This document shows, piece after piece, positions 1 to 11,015 of a stretch of 64,000 nucleotides of DNA. The number at the start of each line of letters is the position of its first letter. Positions within the stretch are counted from its first letter, which is position 1. The stretch is from Pyricularia pennisetigena (Eukaryota > Ascomycota > Sordariomycetes > Magnaporthales > Pyriculariaceae), in assembly GCF_004337985.1 (NCBI RefSeq), contig NW_021940920.1:1038549-1102548 (forward strand), written 5' to 3'. The notes under the pieces were generated by a model that was given only the letters and a program-made list of their open reading frames with translations, did not search any database and had not been told where the DNA came from. A program made the position numbers and the translations under genes.

Positions 1-92
1 GGCCGGCGGCTGACATCAAGTTCCGTTAATTGTATGTTGGCTACAGTTTATCCCCTTTCTCGCTACCTCTAACCTGATCATCACTTCTTCTC

Positions 93-1035
93 TCACATTG
101 CATTAAATCCACCGTCAACACAAAGACTCTCGCCCGTGATCCAGGACGCATCCTCGCTGACAAGGAAAAGCACCGCCCTGGCTATGTCTTCGACCTTGCC
201 TATTCCCTTGAGTGGATGCAGCCTAGACAGGGCCTCACTGTTGGAGCTATTACTCAACATCTTCTGTGTCATTACCGTCGTGACGAAGCCAGGGTTTACC
301 GCGTTGACGTGAATATTCTACCAACAAAAAGGCCGGAGTTAGTTTTCTCACCACAAGCGCATCAACTTTCCTTCTCCCCCAGAACCGAAAAAGAAAAAGA
401 AGACAAAAAAAAACACAACTTACAAAAGGCGCACAATCTAAAGCCGCCGCCTTGGTGATGCCCAAGACCGCATGCTTGGACGCCGCATAGGCCGTGATGC
501 CCCTGATGGCATTGAGCGCCATGATGGACCCCGTGTTGACGATCCAGCCGCGATCACCGCCGGGCACAAGCGGCTCCTGGTCCTTCATGTGCGCGGCCGC
601 GTACTTGCAGCCCAGGAACACGCCCCTGACGTTGACGGCCATGGTCTCGTCAAAGTCGTCCTCGTCGTACTCCCAGAGCATGGTGTTGGGGTGCTTGTCC
701 CCTTCCTTGCCGACGCCGGCGTTGTTGAACATGATGTCGAGCCGCCCGAACTCGGCCACCGCCGCCTTGATCAGCGCCTGCACCTGTGCCGAGTTGGATG
801 TGTTGCACGCCACAAAGGCCGCCCGCCCACCGAGCCGTTGGATCTCCTCGTGCGTGCTGCTGCTGCTGCTGCTGCTGCCGCCGCCGCTGTTGCCCGGGTC
901 CGTCGGCGGGCCCTGCCGGATGTCGCTGCACACGACCGCGGCACCCTCGCGAGCCATGAGCAGGGCCGTCGCGCGCCCGATACCCGAGGATGCGCCGGTT
1001 ATGATGGCGACTTTGTTGGCGAGGCGGCCTGTCAT
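93..1035 (-). CDS. Classical short-chain dehydrogenase/reductase
   Basis: Two exons (1035-424 and 317-93) joined across a 106-bp GTAAGT...TAG intron give a 278-residue protein. The N-terminal TGASSGIG (residues 13-20) is the Rossmann dinucleotide loop of classical SDRs. NNAG lies at 104-107, and the catalytic set is Ser170, Tyr183 and Lys187 (YAASK). Asp38 at the end of the second strand suggests NAD(H) rather than NADP(H). Exon 2 supplies the VNAVNPG segment and the C-terminal ITGESLCVDGG motif, which confirms the splice. Residues 41-62 form a Gly/Ser-rich insertion encoded by a CAG-type triplet run, an unusual expansion between the second strand and the next helix. The ATG was chosen because it sits just before the first beta strand; in-frame sequence upstream is low complexity. 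The substrate cannot be told from sequence. Confidence 0.93.
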
Positions 1036-2076
1036 CTTTCTTTCTTTCTTTTTTTTTGGTGTGTTCTTCTTTTGAAATTGATCTGGAAACCACAAAATGA
1101 AAATGTACCGATAACTGCAGAATAACCAGTAGTCTAAGAATTGGCGGTGCGGAACAAGGTCTTTTCTACAGTGACGTCTTTCTGGAGTGAGTGATAGCCA
1201 AAGATAGACTTGGTCTAGAGCTAACACTCCCTCCAGAGCAGAGATGCTATTAGTACTTGGCCAAGGTACACATTAGGATCAGACCATAGATTAGGCACTC
1301 GTACCTTGTTAAACCTGCCGTTCTCAGTAGGTATCCGTTGGTCCGATGGTCCGATGGTCCGCGCCCTACGCAACACCCCGCACGATCGATGACCAGAAAC
1401 TGTTGCCTGGCGTTCCTTTCATTTCATTTTGTTTTATTTTCCAAGAAGTATAAAGAATATCTGATCCACCTGGCTGCCTGCACATACCAGGGTTGGCAGG
1501 TCCTACTCGGTAGGAACATGATAACGCCCAATTTGTTCCTGGAATAGACAGGACAGGGGTCCAAAATCCGTCACCAACGGCCTTTCACAGTTGCCTGTGA
1601 CATTTATGAGCACCAATGGTCTATTGCAGTCGCCTGCAATGTACGAAATTCATCCCATCACATTTGCTGCGTTCTAGTCTAGATGGCGGTGAGAATCCGC
1701 CCAAAGCAGCCCCTTATTTGTATAATTGGTATCTCGCAGAGACAAAAGCAACGTCGCTTCAAGCCACGGACAAACATTCACACTATGGTGGAGTTTGCCA
1801 TTTACTCCGTAGAAAACAGTGAAGAAAGCTGTGCATCGCTGCTATACCATTTTCTGTTTGGAAGGTTCGGTTTGCTGTTCACCGTAGGTTGTTCATCCAT
1901 CACCCGACCGACAAAAAAACTGCTCTCAGATGTTAATCGGCCAGGCTTTTGAAAAAAAAAAAAAAGTATCAGCGGGGAAGTGACACGTTGACACATAGCA
2001 TCGGATGCCGTAAAGTGTGAGCGCGTGTCGGTAAAACCTAGATATCATTTCGGCCCCTAGACCGGCCCAAGTCACG
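1036..2076. other. Intergenic, no gene seen
   Basis: This is the upstream region of the dehydrogenase and the downstream region of the splicing factor gene. It has an 8-base tandem (GGTCCGAT, about 1338-1361) and an A tract at 1951-1965. Short open frames here lack family similarity or splice support. Confidence 0.7.
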
Positions 2077-4763
2077 TTACTCCAACTTCTCAAACCTCTC
2101 CCTTGCCTTATCCTTTGTGACCTTGACAAAGTCGTCGTAAACGCCCTTGGTGTTCCGACTTGCCGCCTCGGCAGCATCTCCAACCTTTCCTCCCTCTGCT
2201 CCAAGTCCAACACCTGGCCTGTACATCTCGGTCCGGATCGCTTCTGCACGCCCGCTGCCATCCGCACCCAGCCCCTGTCCGGCCGTCCATCCCATCTTGC
2301 TGAGCAGCGCCGCACCCTTGGATGGTTGCTTCTCTTTGGGCGCTGTGTCTTCCTTTTTGCCGCCATCCTTCTTTGCTTGGTTCTGGCCGCTCTTGGCCTT
2401 GGTAGAAGGTCCAAAAGCCTTGCGCCTTTCCCTGGCTCGGTCGCGATATTGGTTGCCGCTTTCCTTAGGCCTCATCTGGATCGGGGTTTTGCCAAGCTTG
2501 ACGAGCTCGATCACGGCTTGCTCCACACGCTTTTCGTCTTTCAGCGTCGTCATGTGCAGCTCACTTTCCCTCTCGTGCAATCGTAGAGTAGCCAGCCCCT
2601 TGAACCTTCGGCGGCATAGTAAGCAACAAATTGCATCCGGGTCCGCATATGACGTATAAATCGGCGCTGGGTCCGACCTGTCGCGAGTAGTGCGCCGTGC
2701 CACAGTTTCCGGCTTTTTGCCGACTCTATCCAGCCTGGCGGTAGCCTTGTGAACCTTGTCTGTATCCTGTAGCGCAGAGGCATGGTCCTGGCTGAGCACC
2801 TCATGGTCGCGAAGATCCTGCGCTGTGGTGAACCGTCGCATGCACAAAAGACACGTCAGGTCGTCCACATTCCCATAACTGACGTATGTGTCTTTGTCAT
2901 GCTTCGCACGGGGACCGAAAGCCCTTCGTTGATGCTGCTGCGTCTCCCCTTCCCCCGTGGAATCCAATTCCATCTCCACGACACCTTCGACGCCTGGTTG
3001 TATGCCAGCCCGATGCAGCTCTGCCCGCTTCTTAGCCCACATCTGCATCTGAGGCGCCATGGCAATGGCCTTCTCCTTCTCCTTATCCTTGGCTTTCTTG
3101 ACTCTTTTGCCGTTCGCGTCGACTGTAGCATTCGAGTCAACATCGGGCTTCTCTGGACTGGCGCCTTCCGGACTGGTCGGCTCCGGGCTAGACTCTCGGT
3201 TCACGTCATAAATACTCGGATATGCCCTGCTGTCCCAGTATTTGAGCTTCACCTCCCGATTGTAGACCGGGACAAAGGCCGTCGGAGGTGAATCGTGGTC
3301 ATCCGCCTCCAAAACAGGCACAAACACTCCGGTGTGGATGAAACCAACTGTGACGGGTTTCGACGAGATTGTGAACTTTGGCGACGCTCTGAATTTGGCC
3401 GCGGCAGCTTGAGCATCTTCCAAAGTGCGGAACTCGGCAAAGCCATACCGCCACGACTCGTTGGTCCTCCTGTCGCGCATAAGGAATACCCTACGCAAAG
3501 ATCCGGGCTTGGCACCCAAGTTGGTGGTGTTGCCAACGGGAGCTGTAGACTTGAGCTTCTTAGCTGGCGGAGCTTGCTCCTTTGGAAGCTTGCTTTCATC
3601 AACAAAGAGCTTCATAATGCCCTTGGCGAGGACCTCCTCGGTGATAGAACCCTCAAGATCTCTCACTACAAGATACTGTGAAGGTAAATGTGCAGGCGCT
3701 TCGTCGGTCTCGCCAGTTAGAATTGGGCCCGCACCAGAGTCGTCCTCGTCTCGACCGCATTTGTAGCAGGCAATCCGGCGTGAATAATTGACACCAGCGC
3801 ACTAAAAGGCTGTTAATCAAGGTCCGACGTCTTTAGCAGGTAGGATAGGCAGGCCGGTACTCACATGTACACAAGTCCAGCGTCCATCGCCCCCGCCAGC
3901 ATCCTCCTTGTTGCGGCTGTAGTTGACGCTGACTTGCACAGACTCGAGTTCCCTTCTTCCAGGCACAGGAAGATCCAAACTCATTCTGTAGTTGTGTCTT
4001 TCGATAAAGTCTTCGGCATCATCGACACTGAAGAACTCGACGAAGCATATCCTCCGGCCTAGTGATGTAACATTAGCAACCAGTACTTTCAAACTCCAAG
4101 CGTATGGGCGCCCTTACCCAGCTTGTTGGTACGTAACCGGACGGCTCTTATCTGATCCGAGGCGAACCTGGATGAGTTGGTAAAGGCATCAAAGCCATCA
4201 AGAATCTGCCGATTGCTCGTCAGCATGGCACACAAGGGTGTTACTGAGGAGCGTTCATGGGGAATCGCACATCATCCTCATTGACATCCATCGGTAGGCC
4301 CTCCAGTATCAATGTGTTGGAAGGGTTAGGGCGAGAAACGGGTGTTAAAGACCGGCCAGATCTCCCATCATGGCCACCGTCCTCAGAGAACGACCGCCGC
4401 CGCCGCCGCTGTCGGCCTCTATCTTCGGTCTCATCCCACTCGCCCTGTTCTCGCCCTTGAGCATCGTCATCGTCGTCATATTGCAGCTCGTCGCGGTTGT
4501 AATATCCTCCTCGGTAGTCGCGTCTCCTGTCTCGGACTGGACTCCTTGAATAGTCTTTAAAAAGCGGTGCGGTTTTGAGTGAATGTGTTAGCGGCTTAAT
4601 CCTTTTGCGCACATCGGTTCATCCCCTTCTGGGCCCCTCTCGATTGTTCCTTGGCGTTGTTACCATTCCGCGACCGATAATACTCCCTCGAGTCGTGATG
4701 GGGAGATGGGCGGCGTGGGCTATCGCCGCGTTGGTGGGATTGGGAGCGGTATTCGCCGTACAT
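2077..4763 (-). CDS. RBM5/RBM10-like RNA-binding splicing factor (RRM, RanBP2 Zn finger, C2H2, G-patch)
   Basis: Five exons (4763-4613, 4554-4271, 4205-4118, 4058-3865, 3801-2077) give 813 residues with every phase matching. Domain order: an Arg/Ser-rich N-terminus; RRM1 (about 130-215, RNP2 LILEGL, RNP1 ICFVEF); a RanBP2-type zinc finger with Cys237, Cys240, Asn244, Cys251 and Cys254; RRM2 (about 281-385); a charged linker; two C2H2-like fingers (Cys556/559-His572/579 and Cys632/635-His648/655); and a G-patch (about 735-775, KMGWTAGQGLG). This matches the metazoan RBM5/RBM10 family, spliceosomal A-complex proteins that act in alternative splicing in the nucleus; that role here is inferred from the family. 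No clear OCRE domain was seen between RRM2 and the C2H2 fingers. Several exon junctions fall inside RRM1 and one falls between the first two Zn-binding cysteines and the rest of the RanBP2 finger, so a single annotation error would destroy the domain. The gene is divergent from the molybdopterin synthase gene. Confidence 0.93.
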
Positions 4764-5210
4764 CGTGTGCGGTTTCGGGCTCAATTCGCATCAGCATCAA
4801 TTCATGACAGTTTAGTTGCCCAGGGAAAGCGAGTGTGTCGGCTGGAGTTGTGCGAAATCGAACTTGGCGTCGATACCAGAAAGAAGTTAAGAGGTACCTA
4901 TTGGACAACAAGTCAAAAATAGGAAGAGTCCAAGAAAACTTCCATCTAAATTCATTCGCGATCCGATCCAGATGCAGGAGCTACCGAATTGGGGAAAGCA
5001 AGGTGCTGCAGGCTACTAGGGGTGGGGAATCCACTGCTACATCACAGGTCCCGCATAACACGCGCATGCTGAATGACAACGGCGAGGCGCCGACCAAGTC
5101 CGTTTAACCAATACCTTATAATCATGTTCGAGAATCCAATTACACCCTAAGCTATAATGACTCTGTCCTGATTTTCCCCTGATTAGACCAATTCCAGTCT
5201 GCAACCAAAC
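4764..5210. promoter_or_regulatory. Shared divergent promoter region
   Basis: This 447-bp gap separates the start codons of the splicing-factor gene (minus) and the molybdopterin synthase gene (plus), so it must carry both 5' leaders and promoters. No individual promoter element could be assigned with confidence. Confidence 0.5.
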
Positions 5211-5896
5211 ATGTCACAACTAGACTCTGCCCAACCGTCGAACGAGGCCAACGAAGTGGGGGAAGATGGTTGCTACGTCGGACTGACGCACGACAAACTC
5301 GATGTGCAACGCACAATGGACAGAGTGCGAAGTCCAGAGGCTGGAGCAATAGTGGTTTTTGTTGGTTAGCAATAGATATTTGTCCTCTTGTCTATATGTC
5401 TTGGGCAGTTAGCCAATTGGTTTCTGCAGAAGAAACCCAGCTGTTACACTGCAGCGGAAAAGCAACACAGACAGCTGACAAAGATGGCCACAAATGTACA
5501 GGCACAACACGCAACAGTTTCGACGGCAAGCCAGTCAAGGAGCTCAACTATTCAGCCTACAACCCCATGGCCCTGCGCACCATGATTTCTATCTGTAAAG
5601 CCATGAAGGCAAAGCACGGCCTCAAGGGCATCGCCATGGTGCACAGGCTAGGCGTCGTCCCTATCTCCGAGGACAGCATCGTCATCGCCGTGTCATCGCC
5701 CCACCGTCAGGCGGCCTGGAGGGCTGGCGAGGAGGCGTTGGAGGAGTGCAAGGCCAAGGTTGAGGTGTGGAAGCGCGAGGAGTTTGAGGGCGGCGAAGGA
5801 GTATGGAGAGCCAACCGCGACGGCGCGCCCGGGCAGAGAATTGATACGGAGGAACCAAGAGTAGGGACTGCCAGTGGCGGGGAAATTGATGACTAG
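5211..5896 (+). CDS. cnxH: Molybdopterin synthase catalytic (large) subunit, MoaE/MOCS2B family
   Basis: Two exons (5211-5364 and 5502-5896) make 182 residues. The 137-bp intron has a GTTAGC donor, a CTGAC branch-like site and a CAG acceptor, and it splits the Gly codon of the conserved FVG-TTRN segment. Family motifs follow in order: GAIVVFVG then TRNS (about 45-57), LNYSAYNPMA, HRLGVVPISEDS, SSPHRQAAW, and the lysine-bearing KVEVWKREE, which corresponds to the catalytic lysine region of MoaE. With the small sulfur-carrier subunit it converts precursor Z (cPMP) to molybdopterin in the cytosol, the step needed for nitrate reductase and other molybdoenzymes. In animals both subunits come from one bicistronic mRNA; here only the large subunit is encoded at this locus, as in other filamentous fungi. 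The C-terminal tail beyond the domain is acidic and low complexity. Confidence 0.93.
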
Positions 5897-6313
5897 GAAC
5901 TATACTACATCTTTGCTGTGGGACTCGGGTTCGACCGACAGAGACTCTCCTGGCTTAACCCGGTATCCTCGTTTCATCGCAGATTGTGCGGTGGGAATAT
6001 TTCGACTCTGACTCTTGGCCGATGACTTTGGGTTTCTGCGAGCAATTAATTACATTGCTATAGAAGATTTTATATAGGTAATTAGGTATCTCTCAAGTGG
6101 TTCAAACGGTCACGTCAGGAATCACCTACCCCTGTTGAATTGGAGATCCAACCCGGCGGACGCCAGTTTATCGATAGACAGTCACGTGGGTCAAATTCGA
6201 ACATTGGACGACGCCATCCAAAGGCGCGCCATCGCGATCCCCATTGATCCCCAGCGAAGTCTTCATTTGTAGACCAAAACCTATCCCCGCCAATCCGGAC
6301 CCAAGCCGCAAAA
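5897..6313. other. Intergenic between cnxH and uS14m genes
   Basis: This 417-bp stretch lies between two tandem plus-strand genes and should contain the cnxH 3' end and the ribosomal protein promoter. No other coding frame is convincing. Confidence 0.6.
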
Positions 6314-6855
6314 ATGTCTATGTTCCGGGCCAAGAAGCTCGACCTGGGCTGCATCATCCGCACTAGGATCGTGCGTGACCACACCAAGCGCAAAACTTTT
6401 GAGGCGTTCGAACCCGAGAGGTACGGTAGAGCCAGCGACGGACGACGATGGATTGCAGGCAACCGACTGAAGAATACAAACAGCGTAAATGCTAACCCGT
6501 GCATCTTTTTGGTGCTCACATAGGCAAGCCCTTCGCTACATCATTCGCAACACGACATTGCCGCCACGAACCAGGGCCGAGGCCCAGCTCCAACTCACGC
6601 AGATGCACGCATACACCAGGCCGACCCAGATCAGGAACAGGTGTATACTGGGAGGAAAGACAAGGGGTATATTTAGGGACTTTAAGATGTCGCGTGTACG
6701 TTCTGCATCATCCCCGGACGGCTGTAGGAAGTGGTCGGGTTGCTGGACTGGTGATGTTCTCTTGACTGACAGTGCTCTACCTTTGTTCACAGTACAACTT
6801 CAGGTTGCAGGCATTGGCTGGATCCATCCCGGGTGTGAAGAAGGCTTCATGGTAA
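6314..6855 (+). CDS. MRP2: Mitochondrial small-subunit ribosomal protein uS14m
   Basis: Three exons (6314-6420, 6524-6695, 6793-6855) give a 113-residue basic protein. The donors are GTACGG and GTACGT; the acceptors are TAG and CAG. The C-terminal half has the uS14 signature: RPTQIRNRCILGGKTRG, then FRDFKMSR, and it ends in the characteristic KKASW. The zinc-binding cysteines found in some bacterial S14 proteins are not all present, as in C-minus mitochondrial forms. It should bind the head of the mitoribosomal small subunit next to the 15S rRNA. The last exon encodes only 20 residues, so it is easily missed by automatic prediction. There is no separate cleavable presequence; a short basic N-terminus (MSMFRAKKLD) may serve for import. 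Confidence 0.95.
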
Positions 6856-7370
6856 AACGAATCGAACGTTGGGTTGCTGGTGGGAGAGGCGCATGCCGTG
6901 GGTGGCATAGGGCGTGGTTCTTGCGTGTCGGAACACCTACCGCTCGAGGATATGCTGGCTCAGGGCAGAAAGATGGAATTTTGGCGGACCGACAAACTAG
7001 CCGCATCGTTGCCCGTGATTCGGAAACAAACAGAGCGCTATTTCCGTGTACAATTATATGTATCACAATATCAAGGAGGTGGAAACTAGAGCACGCGGCT
7101 ATCTGCATTTCTCCCCTTGCGCTTGTATCAGACGGTGTTTGCCCGCTTGTATTTTGTTGACGTTAGGCCAGCTTTTCCAATTTGCGCGCCTTCCCTGTTC
7201 AAACACTATGTGCTTGTTTACCAGGCCTTTTCATGTTCCTGCTTTCTTTTCGCGCAACGGCCCAAAACTACTCAGATCCATCTCACCACCACTGGGCCGG
7301 CATTCTTCCTGTTGATACTCTCAACATACCACCACCTTTCCAATACTCGGCTTCAACTTGTTTGGTCGAC
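6856..7370. other. Intergenic, probable promoter of the Arb2-domain gene
   Basis: A 515-bp stretch between two plus-strand genes. Open frames here are low-complexity or antisense-like, and none matches a family I recognise. Confidence 0.6.
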
Positions 7371-8842
7371 ATGTTTCGACGTTCATGGGACTCACTCCCG
7401 AAAGATCCGCATTTTGAGCCGGATCTCAAAAAGCTTGGGTAAGGCGCTGCGACGGCCACTGGAACTGGGACTGGAGCCTTCTTTTCTGGTTCTGCTTGCT
7501 CACTTGACCTCGAAGCTTCCAGAGTCATCACATAGCTTTCTCATTCGATGGGTTTGATCAGAGTCTTGTGTCCATCAACGTATGAGAAAAATCCTAACTG
7601 AATCTCGGCTCGTAGCTACTTCATCAACGAGGACGACGAGTTGCGCAACATCGAGAACCCCAAGTTCTACTTTAAATATTTCATCAACAAGAATGAACGC
7701 TACAATGAGCGACAGCGTTTTGCTCTTCACGGTAACCAGCCCCAAACAACAATCTACTCCCCACCTCTCATATCTCTCCCCTAACACAAACCAAACAGAG
7801 GCGCTCGCCCAAGAAATCCACGCCCGCTTCACCAAAGCCGGCCTGATCAAACACCGCCTACCCCTCGACGCGGGTCCGACGGATCCCCACGTCCCTATCT
7901 TTGCCTCGCCAAACCTGGCCACCTGCTCACGCGCCATCGCCATCGTCGGCGAGTCCCACCAGGACTTGGGCGTCTTTGCCTACCGCACCGTCTGCGGGCC
8001 CGGCGGCATCACGGCCGGCACGGCTCTGTCGTACGCCGCCAGGCTCCCGGCCGACGCGGCCCTCATCGTCGCCAACCCGGGCCAGCTGTTTTGGTATGCC
8101 GAGGGGAACCGGACGCTTAACGCGCAGAGCCATCTGGGCGTGCCCATGCCGAGCGCCGTGCACTTGGGCCTCGTCACGCGCGAGGAGCACCGGGTGCCAC
8201 AGAACAGCAACGCCGATGAGCATGTCCGCTACATGTTTGATGTAGTGCTTCCAAAGCTGCTGAATAGAAACAAGAACGCCCAGCTTCATGTTATTGGCGT
8301 CGGCGATGGTGCCGATGCTGTCGAGGCGTATTTGGATCAGGAGGCGCACTGGGCAAAGTGGGAGCCGCTGCTCAAGTCGCTCACCATCATGGGCGGTCTC
8401 TATGACGGGGTCGACTCTCAAGTTCCCGGGTTCAGGAAGTTCTTGCGAGAGGTACGCAGAAAAAGTTTCCTCGTGCCATTCTAGAGCATCCACGAACCAG
8501 CAGCTAACCAAAAGAACACACCAGCGCGCCCGTGCTTACATAGTCTGCGACGAGCCGCTCAACATCCCCCTTTCCGGCCCGGATGGCAACGAGCGAGAGG
8601 CGCGCTTCACCAGCTTTGGATGCCCCGTCTTCAGTGCCGGCGAGCCGCTCAACATCGAGTCCATTCCCATCAAGGCGCGCGACGCCGCGCTCGAGTGGAT
8701 CGACGAGGTCGCGGCGGACGCCGACTACAAGAACCAGCCTGTCTTCATCTCGTACGGGGACGACGACGTGGGTAATGACGCTGTGTGGGGTACGGAGACG
8801 GTTATCGATGAGGCGCTGGCCAAGGGGATGGAGAAGGAGTAG
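7371..8842 (+). CDS. Arb2-domain protein
   Basis: Four exons (7371-7438, 7616-7731, 7799-8451, 8525-8842) encode 384 residues. The N-terminus (MFRRSWDSLP, then LGYFINEDDELR and the FKYFINKNERYNERQR segment) is the typical opening of fungal Arb2-domain proteins, related to animal FAM172/ARB2A. The core has an alpha/beta-hydrolase-like layout with AIAIVGESHQ, GPGGITAGTALSYA and a central LHVIGVGDGADAV strand-turn. In fission yeast Arb2 is part of the ARC complex, which holds siRNA duplexes on Argonaute during heterochromatin RNAi; transfer of that role to this protein is inference, because the fungal family is broad. The first two exons are short and carry the diagnostic N-terminal motif, so the start depends on their correct splicing. 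Downstream the gene converges on the HDHD5-type hydrolase. Confidence 0.88.
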
Positions 8843-9216
8843 GTCTGCATGGAGTGAGCCAGTATCTCTCTGAGTGGTGGTGGTTTTACAAGTGAAGGGG
8901 GATATCTCGTGGTATCATGTGTTTGTTCGAGAAGATGGCTTCACGGTGCCGGGATACTTTTTCGACTTGTCTCGTTCTAGGTCTAGAACACACTACGGTT
9001 CAAAATGTCAGTCTGGCTCGCTACTTAATGCCGTCATGGAATGTGCCTGCTGTAAGAATCCACGAATGCATTTGGCGGATATGAACCCGATCTCTTCATA
9101 TGTACCGTCGCCTGAATGAACCATGCGCTAGGCTTTTATACACATTTCCCACAGGGCTTGATCCCATTTATTAACTAGTATCCTACGGCTGACACTTCAG
9201 GCCACCAAGATTACGG
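8843..9216. other. Convergent 3' intergenic region
   Basis: 374 bp between the stop codons of the Arb2-domain gene (plus) and the HAD hydrolase gene (minus). It should hold both 3' UTRs, and overlapping transcripts are possible. No gene was seen. Confidence 0.6.
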
Positions 9217-11015
9217 TTACTTCCCTTCTTTGATCGCTTCTCCCTCTGCCACGACTTCATCGCCATCTTCACTAATCTTTGCCTCCTCCACCACATTCCC
9301 GTCATCCTGAAGCACCTTTCCCTTGGCCACATTCTCTTCAAGAATCGCGTTTTCCTCCACTGCAGCTTGATGGTTTTCTCTGACCGCCGCGTCTTCCTCA
9401 GCCTCTGCAGTAGCCCTGCTCAGGGGCGGACCCTGCCACTTCTCCCGGTTGAGCGCCCACCTGACGGCTCTGAACACGTCGTCAACGATGATCTCTGGCT
9501 TGTGCTGCAGGGTCGACAAGACGTCCGGGTTGAAGACGCCCGTCTTGACCAAGATGCCCAGCCAGTCGGCACCGACCTGGCTCCGCCCCCGGTAGTTGTT
9601 GGCGCCGGCAATGTCGCTCTCGGGGTTGTCGCCGACCATGTAGACCGTCCTGAGGCGCCTGCGGCTCGCCACCTCGGGGCCCAGGAGGTCGGCGCGGTGG
9701 CGCATCAGCACGCGCTCCGCGAACCGGTACGTCTTGGGGACGGGCTTCCCGAAGCGAGTGCAGAACAGGCCGGGGTGGTAGCTCGGCCCTGTGCCGCCCA
9801 GGTTACCCTTGACGTTTGCCCAGACGCCGGCGAGCGCGGCCTGGAACGCGCCCTGGCCCAGCCTCGGCAGCGGGTGCTTGCTCGCCCACAGCAGGTCGGC
9901 ATTGCTGTAGAAGATCCGCGGCTGGTTGTCGTTTTGCCAGCTGCCTTTGGCGCCGTTGAGGGCACTGTAGGTGCCCAGCACGCCGCAGTGCGACAGCAAG
10001 AGGTCCGTGATGATTTGTATGTCGAGCGCCCAGTCGCGCGGATCGTTGAAGACAAAGACGGCGTGGATCCGGAGGTAGTCGCGGGCGATGTGCTTGTTCC
10101 ACTTCATGTGCGGGTAGTTCTTATAGATGGGCTGGGGCAGCGGCCGCGCCGTCGAGGCGTAGACGCTCTCGAGCAGCGGGTCAAAGGGCCAGATGGTCGG
10201 GTCGGCCATCAGTATGTCGGCCGGGGTGATGACCTTGGTGAAGCCGTAGGCCTCGGCGATCTCACGGGACTTGGCAGCGTTGGATCCGGTCACGAGGACG
10301 TTCTTGTTCTTGAGCTTGTGCAGCTCCGAGAAGGGCGTGTGCGACTGCACAAAGTTGTCTGTGGTCAGTGGCACGCCGAGTTTTGTGCTGAGCTCGAGTA
10401 CCCGCTCGTGCTCATGCTTGCCTCCGCCGTTGGTGAGTAATATGAATGGGATTTTGTTGGCCTGGAGAAACTTCAAAGTGTCTGTTGCTCCTGGAAGAGG
10501 TTCGGATTGGTGGAGGAGGACGCCATCTATACTGTCATGATGTCAGCACCAAGTCTCTTCCTTTGTCCTTCCCTCTCCTTGAGACCAAATAAAGAGCGGA
10601 GGTCTTACTCAAAAGCAAACGCAAACGAAGCCTCATCAGACGGCCCGTCATCAGCTTCTAGTACGCTTCTCGAAGCATCTGTTCCGTCCGAGGAACAAGT
10701 TGAGTCTTTTACAAGAGCCTCTGGGGTTTTCTCCACATTTTTCTTAACTCCCGGCTTCCTCCTGACAGACTCCTTGTCAACCCCCGAAATATCGGGAGAA
10801 TCAGTCAAGTTGAGCTCCTCGGGATTCTTGCGTGTCCGGGGACACGTCGTCGAGAATTGCCGTGATGCATAATCTCCCCCTCTGAGAAAGTATGCCGAAG
10901 GTGTTCTGCCCTTGACCAAGAATGGGTTCCGAGCTGTGCTTCCTGGACCACTTTGACGTATACCAGCCTCCAATACGCCAAGAGTCCCACGGGCAAAGAC
11001 AGAGATCGTCTTCAT
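9217..11015 (-). CDS. Mitochondrial HAD-superfamily class IIA hydrolase, HDHD5/CECR5 type
   Basis: Two exons (11015-10609 and 10531-9217) encode 573 residues. The intron is 77 bp with a GTAAGA donor and a CAG acceptor, and it splits the catalytic aspartate codon of the DxD motif. Asp136 and Asp138 (FAFDIDGVLL) form motif I, LLTNGGG (about 167-173) is motif II, RFGKPVPKTY (about 395-404) supplies the motif III lysine, and GDNPESDIAGAN (436-447) is motif IV. The cap insertion between motifs II and III fits subfamily IIA. The first about 65 residues are basic and Ser-rich with RQFSTT, typical of a cleaved mitochondrial presequence. Residues from about 505 form an acidic Glu/Val-rich tail that is variable in the family. 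The physiological substrate of this group is not established. Phosphatase activity is inferred from motif conservation. Confidence 0.93.

Noticed and set aside
5924..5945. T-arm-like GTTCGAC segment considered as a tRNA remnant
   Set aside because: No matching acceptor, D or anticodon arms upstream at the right distance.
9367..10440. 357-codon plus-strand frame opposite the HAD hydrolase
   Set aside because: Antisense shadow of a GC-rich gene whose HAD motifs are intact on the minus strand.
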